From an uncultured Clostridia bacterium (GTDB lineage: Bacteria > Bacillota > Clostridia > TANB77 > CAG-508), in NCBI GenBank assembly GCA_948777935.1, contig CAQDYY010000005.1, positions 62,001 to 126,000 on the forward strand: a stretch of DNA of 64,000 bases, written 5' to 3'. Both the position numbers and the translations under genes were made by a program. Below, one piece after another: positions 1-7,402 of this stretch. The notes under the pieces are model-generated. The model was not told where the DNA came from, searched no databases, and was given only the letters and a program-made list of their open reading frames with translations. The first letter of the stretch is position 1; every line of letters starts with the position of its first letter.

Positions 1-263
1 GACAAGTAAAAAAAGAAGTAGAAAAAACATACAATTTCCGTACAGCAGAGAGCTTCTTAAGTTCTCTTGGAGCGAAAGCAAATCAAAAAGAAATCGATTT
101 ATCACAATATGAAGCAGGAAAGAGAGTATATCATAAGAAATTTGGAGAAGGAACCATTAACTATGTAGAACAAGAGGGAGATGATTTAAAAGTAGACATT
201 ACATTTGATAAAGTAGGGCATAAACGTTTAATGGCAAAATTTGCAGGATTAGAAATAATATAA
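1..263 (+). CDS. pcrA: ATP-dependent DNA helicase PcrA/UvrD, C-terminal end (partial)
   Basis: The 5' part of the gene lies outside the window. The open frame (codons starting at base 3) encodes the last 86 residues and stops with TAA at 261-263. The tail matches the C-terminal domain of Gram-positive PcrA: a variable linker followed by AGKRVYHKKFGEGTI, then an ITFDKVGHKRLMAKFAGL-type ending that forms the small Tudor-like fold binding RNA polymerase in this family. PcrA is a superfamily 1 3'-5' helicase for repair and replication-transcription conflicts. No helicase motifs are visible because they lie upstream. The identification rests on the conserved HKKFGEG and FAGLE motifs. Confidence 0.85.
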   Translation, partial: QVKKEVEKTYNFRTAESFLSSLGAKANQKEIDLSQYEAGKRVYHKKFGEGTINYVEQEGDDLKVDITFDKVGHKRLMAKFAGLEII

Positions 264-272
264 ATAAATATA

Positions 273-424
273 TAAAAAAGGAAATAGTATATAAATATTG
301 AAAAACCGTCGCCATTCCCCAATGAAACTGTACAAAATGCTTACGCATTTTGACGGTTTCTATTGGTCACCCACTTATGGCTCCGAGATTCTTTTTCAAT
401 ATTTATATACTATTTCCTTTTTTA
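273..424. repeat. MITE-like element with 33-bp perfect terminal inverted repeats
   Basis: Bases 273-305 and 392-424 are exact reverse complements over 33 bp, separated by 86 bp of less AT-rich sequence. The core carries a second smaller inverted pair (AACCGTC / GACGGTT) and a hairpin around AAAATGCTTACGCATTTT. There is no ORF inside. The element fills the gap between pcrA and the coat genes and could also act as a strong transcription stop. The symmetry is seen directly; mobility is inferred. Confidence 0.8.
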
Positions 425-506
425 AGCACAAATTTTTCTTATTTGTATAAAACTAAAAAAATTGGTACACAATAATAAGAGATAAAAATAGAAAGGAAGG
501 ATTTTT

Positions 507-695
507 ATGCCAGATTTAAATCAAGTAGAACTACAAAACTTAAGACATTTAATTGGAGTACATGAAACAGCATATCAAAAACTAAACACATACTCAGGCC
601 AAGCAGTAGACCCACAAATAAAGCAGATATTTACAAAATCAGCACAAGATGCGCTAAACACAAAACAAAAATTAATGTCATTTTTAAATAATTAA
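507..695 (+). CDS. small helical protein, probable spore-coat associated
   Basis: A 62-residue, fully helical-looking protein preceded by a good ribosome binding site (GAAAGGAAGG, 9 bases before ATG). It lies 12 bases upstream of the CotF-like gene and almost certainly shares its transcript. Residues such as LRHLIGVHETAYQKL and DPQIKQIF resemble the ferritin-like helical hairpins annotated as short spore coat proteins in Clostridia. It has no signal peptide or membrane segment. Function is inferred from the neighbour and helical pattern only; it could be another small four-helix protein. Confidence 0.6.
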   Translation: MPDLNQVELQNLRHLIGVHETAYQKLNTYSGQAVDPQIKQIFTKSAQDALNTKQKLMSFLNN

Positions 696-707
696 TAGGA
701 GGGAATT

Positions 708-953
708 ATGGACGAAAAAACAATGGTAAACGATATTTTAGGTGGAGTTAAATCAGATTTAACAACATATCAAAATGCAATATCAGAATGTGAAAATACA
801 CAGTTAAGACAAGCATTACAACAAATAAGAAATAATGATGAAAGCTTTCAATATGAACTATTTAAGATAGCACAAACAAAAGGATACTATAAACCAGCAG
901 AAAAAGCAACTGTAACAGAAATAGATACTGTAAAAAATGAACTACAAGCATAA
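708..953 (+). CDS. CotF-family spore coat protein
   Basis: An 81-residue protein beginning MDEKTMVNDILGGVKSDL, with TYQNAISECENTQLRQALQQI and a QYELFKIAQTKGYY segment. This is the pattern of the coat protein F family (a ferritin-like helical bundle with a Gly-Tyr-Tyr near the end). RBS AGGAGGG lies 7 bases before ATG. It probably works in the developing spore coat. It is co-transcribed with the preceding 62-residue gene. Length agrees with short clostridial members. Family assignment is fairly secure; localisation is inferred. Confidence 0.78.
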   Translation: MDEKTMVNDILGGVKSDLTTYQNAISECENTQLRQALQQIRNNDESFQYELFKIAQTKGYYKPAEKATVTEIDTVKNELQA

Positions 954-1337
954 ATTATATGTAGGGGCATCGTTTGCGGGAATACATCGTAGGATATGAC
1001 ACCACTGTGCCCTCTATTATATGTAAAACAAAAAACAAAATATTCTTAGAAAATTTTTTAAAAAATTTTTTTGTAATAAAACCGTAATATTTCGACCAAA
1101 TATTACAATTTGATTACAAAACATAGCTATGCAGAGATAAGAGAAGAAAACAGAAGAAAAAGAGATATAATATAAAATAAGCATAAAAAACAACCGTATA
1201 ATGCGATTGTATATAAAAAATAGTTACGATAAAATAACACTAACAGTTAAAGTTTTGATAAAATTTTACTAAAGAAAAACCTTCGGACACATAAATTTCA
1301 AAGCTTTCAATAAAAAAGGAGTGTTAATAACAAAATT
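954..1337. other. 384-bp intergenic region
   Basis: Holds one copy of the TGTAGGGGC repeat (960-1012), an A/T palindrome followed by T's near 1048-1073 that may terminate the coat operon, and a possible -10 (TATAAT near 1167). No small ORF with a convincing ribosome binding site was seen. Confidence 0.5.
960..1012 (+). repeat. TGTAGGGGC-type interspersed repeat, copy 1
   Basis: About 53 bp beginning TGTAGGGGCATCGTTTG and ending CCACTGTGCCC. GGGCA near the start pairs with TGCCC at the end, so each copy can form a hairpin. Other copies are at 10660, 11488, 29785, 40381 and 62574. Confidence 0.8.
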
Positions 1338-2330
1338 ATGAAAAAATTATTAATACACGTTAGATCTTGGGTAAAAGTAATATCCCTAATATTTATTGCA
1401 AGTATGCTAATTATAGCAGGATTTTCATTCATCTATAAACCAACATATAGTGTAACATTAAATGGTGAATTTATTGGGTACACAAAAAATAAAAGTAGTT
1501 TGCAAAGTAAAATTAATGATTACATAGATAATGGAGATGGTGAAAACATAGCATTTGTACAAGTAGACGATTTACCAGAATATAGCTTATGTTTATTAAA
1601 GAAAGACATACAAACCAATGATGATGAAATATTTGCAAAAGTAAAGCAAATAGGTACAACATATTATCGCTATTATGCAATTTTAGATGATGAAGAAGAA
1701 AAACTATATGTAGCTACATTTGAAGAAGCAGAAAAAGCAGTAGAAGGATTAAAAGAAAAAAATAGTAAAAATAAAGAAGAAGTTAGTATTTTAGAAAAAT
1801 ATTCAGCAGAGCCAAAAGAAGTTGTTAGTTCAGAAGAAGTAATTTCAAAACTATATGAAAAAGTAGAAGCACAAAAAGCAACAACAACTAAATCATCATC
1901 AGGTCCAGTTAGATATGCATCAAGCTCTAATACGAGTAGCAAAAAAATTCCACTTTCAATAGGCCTTATAAAACCAATATCAGGAACAGTTACATCAAGA
2001 TTTGGATCAAGATGGGGCTCTAACCACAAAGGAATAGATATAGGAGCAGCAAAAGGAACCAAAATTAAAGCATCAGCGGGAGGAACAGTAGTAACATCAA
2101 GTTATGGATATAATGGTGGATATGGAAATTATGTAGTTATATCACATGGAAATGGTATAGAAACAGCATATGGACATTGTAGTGAATTATACGTAAAAGT
2201 AGGACAAAAAGTATCACAAGGAGATGTCATTGCAGCAGTAGGAAATACAGGACGTTCATATGGAAATCATTTACACTTAGAAATAAGAGTAAATGGAGTA
2301 GCGCAAAACCCACAAAATTATTTATATTAG
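1338..2330 (+). CDS. membrane-anchored M23 family metallopeptidase
   Basis: A 330-residue cell-wall endopeptidase of the lysostaphin/LytM type. One membrane segment (about residues 12-34) anchors it with the enzyme outside. The middle third is a variable extracellular region with a Glu/Lys-rich part and a Ser/Thr linker near 185-200. The catalytic domain occupies about residues 210-330: the zinc ligands H230 and D234 (HKGIDI) and H311/H313 (HLHLEI) are present, so it should be active. Such proteins cleave peptidoglycan cross-links in growth or sporulation (SpoIIQ-like roles are known, but there is no spoIIIAH partner here). A 13-bp hairpin follows the gene. Confidence 0.85.
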   Translation: MKKLLIHVRSWVKVISLIFIASMLIIAGFSFIYKPTYSVTLNGEFIGYTKNKSSLQSKINDYIDNGDGENIAFVQVDDLPEYSLCLLKKDIQTNDDEIFAKVKQIGTTYYRYYAILDDEEEKLYVATFEEAEKAVEGLKEKNSKNKEEVSILEKYSAEPKEVVSSEEVISKLYEKVEAQKATTTKSSSGPVRYASSSNTSSKKIPLSIGLIKPISGTVTSRFGSRWGSNHKGIDIGAAKGTKIKASAGGTVVTSSYGYNGGYGNYVVISHGNGIETAYGHCSELYVKVGQKVSQGDVIAAVGNTGRSYGNHLHLEIRVNGVAQNPQNYLY

Positions 2331-2336
2331 AAAAAC

Positions 2337-2366
2337 GAGAGAGATTAGAATTATCTAATCTCTCTC
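2337..2366. terminator. shared convergent hairpin terminator (M23 gene / mecA)
   Basis: A perfect 13-bp stem (GAGAGAGATTAGA / TCTAATCTCTCTC) with a 4-base loop lies between convergent genes. In the minus direction it is followed by CGTTTTT, so it best fits an intrinsic terminator for mecA; it may also stop plus-strand transcription. Confidence 0.75.
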
Positions 2367-2379
2367 CCCCTTTGTAATC

Positions 2380-3009
2380 TTACTTCACAAAATGTTTAAA
2401 ACATTCGGTAATTGCTTTATTTTCAAAAATTATATTTCCATATTCTAATAATTTACTTTCAAATAAATTAGATTCATTCACAAAATGTGCAAATTCTGTA
2501 ATTCCAGAAGTAAAAGATTTTAACAAATGTGCATTCATATGAATATCTTCTAAAACAAAATAATATTTGTTATTATATTCATATAATTTATTAGAATTTG
2601 AAAAATCATCTAAATGTTGTAGAATATCATTTTTTACAAATTTGCAATATTCCAAAAATTCATCAAAACTATCAAAACAATAAATTGCTTTTTGGGCATT
2701 TACTGTGGCTATTTTTCGTTTAATACCTATTTTTCTAGGCTTATATGTACTTTTTTGTTTTTCAGGATTAATACGAGTTACAGTTAGAACAAAAGTGCCA
2801 CTTGATGTAGCAAGAGCTTCAATCATAACACGGTAATCATCTGTTACAAAACCAACTTCTTTTTCAGCCTTTTCTAGCATATCCAAAAATAAATCCTGTG
2901 TTTCTATAGGATTAGACATAAAAGAATGAAAATCAATATCCTTTTCTTCTAAATCCTCCATATTTAATGTAATTCTAATTTTATCATCATTTAACTTTTC
3001 AATTTTCAT
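2380..3009 (-). CDS. mecA: MecA-family ClpC adaptor protein
   Basis: A 209-residue protein. It starts MKIEKLNDDKIRITLNMEDL, typical of the N-terminal substrate-binding domain of MecA, and has a C-terminal domain of the type that docks on ClpC (from about residue 120: YCFDSFDEFLEYCKFV ... YYFVLED). MecA delivers target proteins to the ClpCP protease and is required for ClpC assembly in Firmicutes. Length is close to the usual 200-220 residues. It is transcribed alone on the minus strand, with a purine-rich RBS (GGGAGGTAGC) upstream of ATG. Its in vivo targets in this organism cannot be told from the sequence. Confidence 0.82.
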   Translation of the reverse strand: MKIEKLNDDKIRITLNMEDLEEKDIDFHSFMSNPIETQDLFLDMLEKAEKEVGFVTDDYRVMIEALATSSGTFVLTVTRINPEKQKSTYKPRKIGIKRKIATVNAQKAIYCFDSFDEFLEYCKFVKNDILQHLDDFSNSNKLYEYNNKYYFVLEDIHMNAHLLKSFTSGITEFAHFVNESNLFESKLLEYGNIIFENKAITECFKHFVK

Positions 3010-3188
3010 TTAAATAGCTACCTCCCAAATTCTCATCTAATAATATTATACTACGAATTTTAATTATTTGAAAGAAACAATTTTTGGTAAAGATATAATA
3101 GTATATGAACATTTAACAAAAACTGTACTAATACTATAGCATAATAAAAACAAAAAGAAAAGAAAAAAATAAAAATAAATATATAAAT

Positions 3189-3220
3189 TGGGGAAGCCCC
3201 CCATTTTACTGGGAGGCTTC
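3189..3220 (-). terminator. hairpin terminator of the small membrane protein gene
   Basis: On the minus strand GAAGCCTCCC pairs with GGGGGGCTTC around an 8-base loop. It overlaps the unshifted stop codon of the 3206-3487 gene but begins right at the stop that would be used after a +1 shift at CGG. Confidence 0.6.
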
Positions 3221-3487
3221 TAAGTCTTCTTTCCGCCACTTACAGAAAAAGAACATGAATACAAGGCTGAAAGCCAAGAAGATGCTACCCAAAAAGGCAA
3301 ATCCTGCTCTTTCATAAAAAGAAGTGGTTGAAAATAAGCCTATTACCGCAAGCAAAAAATGGAATCCCCAAAGCAGTGAAAAGAATAATGCACACTTGAT
3401 TTGAAATGGTAGCATTAGCCGCTTTACAGATTCTTTTACTGCTTGCTTTGCTGTTTCAGTTGCTTCAATTGCTTCAAAAGTTTTCAT
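3206..3487 (-). CDS. small two-span membrane protein with an in-frame CGG
   Basis: 93 residues if CGG is read as Arg. A charged N-terminal helix (residues 1-22) is followed by two hydrophobic segments (about 31-51 and 60-80). RBS AAGGAG lies 9 bases before ATG. Codon use is richer in G/C than the neighbours, suggesting acquisition. Codon 85 is CGG (3235-3233). Read straight, the frame runs eight more codons into a terminator stem. With the +1 shift used elsewhere in this window, the product ends ...KWGKKT at TAG 3222-3220, exactly where the hairpin starts. I therefore suspect an 88-residue protein. I recognise no family. Confidence 0.6.
   Translation of the reverse strand: MKTFEAIEATETAKQAVKESVKRLMLPFQIKCALFFSLLWGFHFLLAVIGLFSTTSFYERAGFAFLGSIFLAFSLVFMFFFCKWRKEDLEASQ
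3233..3235 (-). other. in-frame CGG, candidate +1 recoding site (G85)
   Basis: TGG CGG AAA in frame 0; skipping C gives GGA AAG AAG ACT TAG. This is the weakest case, because only four codons follow. Confidence 0.4.
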
Positions 3488-3834
3488 AATGAAAGCTCCT
3501 TTCCTTATACTTGTGTTATTTGAAACTAACTTAATTATAACATAATGTTAAAGATGAGTCAACATAATGTGGAGAATATTGGTAAAAAAAGAATATTTAG
3601 ACTGCTTTTGTAAGGATCTTGCAAAGCCTTGCAAGAGAGCCCCTTGTTAAAGGAGGTTTCTTGTATGCCTTCGCAGACTTTCTTCTTTGTTATAGTCTGA
3701 ACGGTAACAAAAAAATAAAAAATTACCAATTTATTACTTGAAAAAAATGGCATATGCGTATATAATACTTAAGGAAAAGAATTATGAAACACAAGAAAAA
3801 ATGGAATTTTAGGAACCAAAAATAGGAGGAACAT
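3488..3834. other. 347-bp intergenic region
   Basis: Contains a palindromic stretch (GGATCTTGCAAAGCCTTGCAAGA near 3613) joined to a 36-bp repeat (3649-3684) that recurs inverted at 42931-42966, and a possible -10 (TATAAT near 3765) for the DUF4321 gene. No credible gene. Confidence 0.5.
3649..3684 (+). repeat. 36-bp dispersed repeat, copy 1
   Basis: Matches the reverse complement of 42931-42966 at 35 of 36 positions (core GTATGCCTTCGCAGAC). Probably a fragment of a larger palindromic interspersed element. Confidence 0.75.
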
Positions 3835-4093
3835 ATGGCTACAAGAGAAAAAAATATATGGATTTTAATAGTATTTATATTATCAGGGCTAGTAATAGGA
3901 GGATTATTAGGGCAACTTGCATCACGGAGTAGGGTTTTTATGGTGGTTAGCTTATGGACAAGAATTTGGGCTTACAAGTCCACTTGTACTAGATTTAAGC
4001 ATTATAAAAATAACATTTGGTCTTCAGTTAAAAATTAATATAGCAAGTATTATAGGGGTTGCAATTGCTATTTTTATTTATCGTAAATTTTAA
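3835..4093 (+). CDS. DUF4321 small membrane protein (+1 recoding at CGG)
   Basis: 85 residues when the C at 3925 is skipped: MATREKNIWILIVFILSG, a second segment GVGFLWWLAYGQEFGL, then a C-terminal segment ending IFIYRKF. Read without the shift, the frame loses the conserved second half. The Gly-Leu-Thr-Ser-Pro...DLSIIKITFGLQL part is typical of the small clostridial DUF4321 family that lies next to radC and mreB. RBS GGAGG lies 7 bases upstream. Two membrane spans are predicted. Function is unknown; the neighbourhood suggests a link with the wall elongation machinery. Confidence 0.8.
3925..3927 (+). other. +1 recoding site, TCA CGG A (G31)
   Basis: Frame-0 codon 31 of the DUF4321 gene is CGG. 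Skipping its C restores a frame that runs to TAA at 4091 and carries the conserved half of the protein. Confidence 0.85.
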
Positions 4094-4146
4094 CAAATAG
4101 AAATGGGGTAAATTTATATATGGGGGCAAAGAAAGGATGAATAATT

Positions 4147-4885
4147 ATGAATTTAAAAATGAAAGAACTCCCAGAATCAGAAAGACCCTATGAAAAGGTA
4201 GAAATGTATGGCACCAAAGGATTAACAGACTCAGAACTATTAGCCATTATTATAAAATGTGGCACAAAAGAAGATACATCTATAAGTTTAGCGCAAAAAG
4301 TGCTAAATATAAGAAAAAATGGAAAACAAAAAGATTTACGTTTTTTACAAGATGTATCAATAGAAGAATTAATGGAAATTAAAGGTATTGGAAAAGTAAA
4401 AGCAATACAAATTCTAGCAGCTTGTGAACTTGCTAAAAGAATGTCAAAACCAATTCATTCTTTAAAAATTATGATTAAAAGTGCACAAGATGTAGCAAAC
4501 TTATTTATGGATGAACTAAGATATGAAAAAACAGAAATTGGAAAACTTTTAATCTTAAATTCTAAAAATGTAGTATTAAAAAACATGGATATTGCACTTC
4601 GGTGGGACAAATTTTGCAAGAATTGAGCCACAAATAATACTAGCAGAACCAGTAAAAATGAATGCACCAAGTATTATTTTAGTACACAATCACCCAAGTG
4701 GGGATGCAAGGCCATCAGATGAAGACTTTAGAATGACAGATCGTATACATGAATGTGCAGATGTTATGGGAATTAGATTAATAGATCATGTTATTATTGG
4801 AGAAAATGGTTTTTCAAGTGTAATGCAAGTAGAGAGGGAACAAAAAGAAAAAGAAATGAAAAACAAAAAAAGAAAGGAAAGATAA
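4147..4885 (+). CDS. radC: RadC-family JAB/MPN protein (+1 recoding at CGG)
   Basis: 245 residues with one skipped base. The N-terminal helix-hairpin-helix part (about 1-85, IKGIGKVKAIQILAA) is followed by the MPN/JAB domain. After the shift the protein reads ...DIALGGTNFARIEPQ and then the metal-binding signature HNHPSGDARPSDED, so the shift joins two halves of one domain. Without it, translation stops after five codons. RadC proteins are putative metal-dependent enzymes; the old repair role is doubtful. The stop is one base before mreB, so the genes are probably one operon. The C-terminus is unusually Lys/Glu rich. Confidence 0.9.
4600..4602 (+). other. +1 recoding site, CTT CGG T (G152)
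   Basis: Codon 152 of radC is CGG. Skipping C gives GGT GGG ACA AAT, which joins the two halves of the JAB domain. Confidence 0.93.
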
Positions 4886-4886
4886 T

Positions 4887-5915
4887 ATGAAATTATTTGG
4901 AATGGGTAGTAAAGATATTGGAATTGATTTAGGAACAGCAAATATGCTTGTAACATTAAAAGGAAAGGGTATTGTATTAAAAGAACCATCTGTTGTAGCA
5001 ATTAATAAAAATTCAGGAAACATTGTGGCAACAGGGGTAGAAGCAAAAGAAATGTTAGGAAGAACACCAGAGCAAATTAAAGCAGTAAGACCTCTAAAAG
5101 ATGGGGTAATTGCAGATTTTACAGCCACACAACTAATGTTAAGAAATATATTAGAAAAAGTTTGTAAAAAATACAATGTAGGAAAACCAAGAGTAGTTGT
5201 TGGCGTTCCATCAGGTATTACAGAAGTAGAAGAAAGAGCTGTAAAAGAATCAGTAATTCAAGCAGGAGCAAGAGAAGTATATTTAATAGAAGAACCAATG
5301 GCTGCAGCAATTGGAGCGAATTTAGATGTATCAGAACCAAGTGGAAGCATAATAGTAGATATTGGAGGAGGGACAACAGAAGTAGCAGTAGTATCATTAG
5401 GAGGAGTTGTTGTTAGTAATTCTATAAGAGTAGCAGGAGACGAACTAGATAACGATATTGTAAGTTATGTAAAAAAAGAATTAAACCTAAGTATAGGAGA
5501 GACAACGGCAGAAGAAGTAAAAAAAGATATTGGATGTGCACTTCCATTAATGACTGAAACGTCAAAAGAAATAAGAGGAAGAGATTTATCAACAGGTTTA
5601 CCAAAAAACATAAATGTGACATCAACAATGATACAAGAAGCTATGGAAGAATCTATAAATGAAATTGTAGATATTATAAAAACTACTTTAGAAAAAACAC
5701 CGCCAGAGTTAGCCTCTGATATTATGGAAAAAGGCATAGTACTTGCTGGTGGAGGAGCACTTATACAAAACTTGGATAAGTTATTAAGTAAAAGAACAGG
5801 AATGCCAGTATATGTAGCAACAGATCCATTAGACTGTGTTGTAAAAGGAACAGGAAAAACTTTAGAAGATTTAGATAGACTAAAAAATGTTTTAATTAAT
5901 TCTAGAAGAAACTAA
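4887..5915 (+). CDS. mreB: rod-shape determining protein MreB (bacterial actin)
   Basis: 342 residues, full length. It has the actin-fold signatures: phosphate 1 motif GIDLGTANMLV near the start, VVVGVPSGITEVEERA, phosphate 2 motif IVDIGGGTTEVAVVSLGG (about 157-174) and adenosine motif GIVLAGGGALIQNL near residue 285. MreB filaments under the membrane guide the elongation wall-synthesis complex with MreC, MreD, RodA and PBP2. It begins one base after the radC stop with RBS AAAGGAAAG. The long frame contains no in-frame CGG. Confidence 0.97.
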   Translation: MKLFGMGSKDIGIDLGTANMLVTLKGKGIVLKEPSVVAINKNSGNIVATGVEAKEMLGRTPEQIKAVRPLKDGVIADFTATQLMLRNILEKVCKKYNVGKPRVVVGVPSGITEVEERAVKESVIQAGAREVYLIEEPMAAAIGANLDVSEPSGSIIVDIGGGTTEVAVVSLGGVVVSNSIRVAGDELDNDIVSYVKKELNLSIGETTAEEVKKDIGCALPLMTETSKEIRGRDLSTGLPKNINVTSTMIQEAMEESINEIVDIIKTTLEKTPPELASDIMEKGIVLAGGGALIQNLDKLLSKRTGMPVYVATDPLDCVVKGTGKTLEDLDRLKNVLINSRRN

Positions 5916-5930
5916 GATAGGGAGGAAATA

Positions 5931-6743
5931 ATGTATAAAAAAAAGACTGGAATTATAGGAATAGTAATTACTGTTGTTATATTAGTAATACTTGTATTTG
6001 TATCTAACATGAAATTAGAGAGCTTATCATACATTGAAAATTTAGTTTCAACAGTTGTCATGCCAGTTCAAAATGGATTAACATATTTAAAAAATAAAAT
6101 AACAGGTAACCATGCATTTTTTGCGGATATAAACAAATTACAGCAAGAAAATGAAACCTTAAAAAGTAGGAATACAGAATTAGAAGAACAGCTAAGAGAA
6201 TTTGAAATTGTAAAAAATGAAAATGATACATTAAAAGAATATTTAAGTTTATCAGAACAATTTTCAAACTATGAAACAAAACCAGCTTATATAATAAATA
6301 AAGACTTTAGTAATTATAATAATGTATTTGTAATCAATGTAGGGCAAAAAGATGGAATAAAAACAAATATGACTGTAATTTCAGAAAAAGGTCTTGTAGG
6401 ATATGTTATATCTACAACAAATAATACAGCTAAAGTACAAACTATTATAGATACAGCAAGTACAGTAAGTGCCACACTATCTACATCAAAAGACAATATA
6501 ATTTGTAAAGGAACCCTAGAAGAAAAAGGAGCTTTAAAAGCAACATTTATTCCAACTACTGCAAGCATAGTGCAAGGAGATAAAGTAGAAACCTCTGGAA
6601 TGGGAGGAATATACCCAAAAGGAATATATATTGGAAATGTTAAAAAAGTAGTATCAACAAAAAATATAGCAGATCGTTATGCTATAATAGAACCAGCAGT
6701 AGATTTTAACAAAGTAGACACCGTACTAGTAATCACAAAATAA
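5931..6743 (+). CDS. mreC: rod-shape determining protein MreC
   Basis: 270 residues: a short cytoplasmic tail, one membrane helix (about 7-25), a coiled coil (about 68-105, LQQENETLKSRNTELEEQL) and the periplasmic-type double beta-barrel domain (NKDFSNYNNVFVINVG, then EKGLVGYV). This is the usual MreC layout. It scaffolds PBP2 and MreD outside the membrane. It lies 15 bases after mreB behind RBS GGGAGG and is followed by a short palindromic repeat before mreD. Confidence 0.93.
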   Translation: MYKKKTGIIGIVITVVILVILVFVSNMKLESLSYIENLVSTVVMPVQNGLTYLKNKITGNHAFFADINKLQQENETLKSRNTELEEQLREFEIVKNENDTLKEYLSLSEQFSNYETKPAYIINKDFSNYNNVFVINVGQKDGIKTNMTVISEKGLVGYVISTTNNTAKVQTIIDTASTVSATLSTSKDNIICKGTLEEKGALKATFIPTTASIVQGDKVETSGMGGIYPKGIYIGNVKKVVSTKNIADRYAIIEPAVDFNKVDTVLVITK

Positions 6744-6750
6744 GGCGTTA

Positions 6751-6776
6751 TGTAGGGACAGATTCCATATCTGCCC
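6751..6776 (+). repeat. short palindromic repeat TGTAGGG-GCAGAT type, copy 1
   Basis: TGTAGGGACAGATTCCATATCTGCCC: CAGAT/ATCTG form a hairpin around a TCCAT-type centre. A close copy lies at 7342-7367. Both sit in short gaps of the mre operon. Confidence 0.75.
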
Positions 6777-6801
6777 ACTCACAAAAATAAGGAGACAATA
6801 A

Positions 6802-7336
6802 ATGAGAAACACATTAATAATAATAGGAATAATTTTAGTATTCTTAATTTTATATTTTGTACAAGTCAATTTTTTTAATTGGTTTACTATTTCAGGGATA
6901 TCACCAAATCTATTCGTAATATATGTTCTCTTTATTGGACTATATGCAGGAAAACGACTAGGAATACCAATAGGAATAGTAATAGGAATATTCCTAGACT
7001 TTTTTATTAGTAAAAAAATTGGAATTTTAGGTATTATGCTAGGGTTAGTAGGGGAAGTCCGGAAGCCTATTAGATAAAAGTTTTTCAAAAGACAGTAGAA
7101 TTACAACAATTATAATGACAATTGGAATAACTATTATATATGAAATAGGAGTATATTTCTTAAACATAGTTATTGTAAATGCATCAGTAGAAATAATAAC
7201 ATTTTTAAAAATTCTTTTAATAGAAACAATATATAATGTTTTTATAGTAATAATATTTTACCCATTATTACAAAAAGGAGGCCATTATATAGAAGAGGTA
7301 TTTAGAGAAAAGAAAATACTAACTAGATATTTTTAA
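6802..7336 (+). CDS. mreD: rod-shape determining protein MreD (+1 recoding at CGG)
   Basis: 177 residues once the C at 7060 is skipped. It is a polytopic membrane protein with about five hydrophobic segments; SPNLFVIYVLFIGLYAGKR and the short loop before GLVGEVGSLLDKS are typical MreD spacing. Without the shift it ends after 91 residues at TAG, just after the middle segment, and the remaining half sits in the next frame with no ribosome binding site. The position between mreC and pbp2 fixes the identity. It is a partner of MreC in the elongasome. Confidence 0.9.
7060..7062 (+). other. +1 recoding site, GTC CGG A (G87)
   Basis: Codon 87 of mreD is CGG, followed at once by a frame-0 stop (CCT ATT AGA TAA). 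Skipping C gives GGA AGC CTA TTA GAT AAA and an open frame to the normal end. Confidence 0.92.
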
Positions 7337-7341
7337 GGCGA

Positions 7342-7367
7342 GTAGGGGCAGATTCCATATCTGACCC
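7342..7367 (+). repeat. short palindromic repeat, GCAGAT type, copy 2
   Basis: GTAGGGGCAGATTCCATATC followed by TGACCC, between mreD and pbp2. It can fold as a small hairpin in the operon mRNA. Confidence 0.75.
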
Positions 7368-7402
7368 AAAGAAGAAAAAAATAAAAAAGGAGGTGTATAG
7401 CT

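Noticed and set aside
3559..3753. 64-residue minus-strand ORF
   Set aside because: It consists largely of a dispersed palindromic repeat and has no RBS.
4814..5176. Minus-strand ORFs antisense to mreB, mreC, pbp2, the surface proteins and others
   Set aside because: No ribosome binding sites, Leu/Phe/Ser-rich shadow composition, and they lie opposite well-supported genes.
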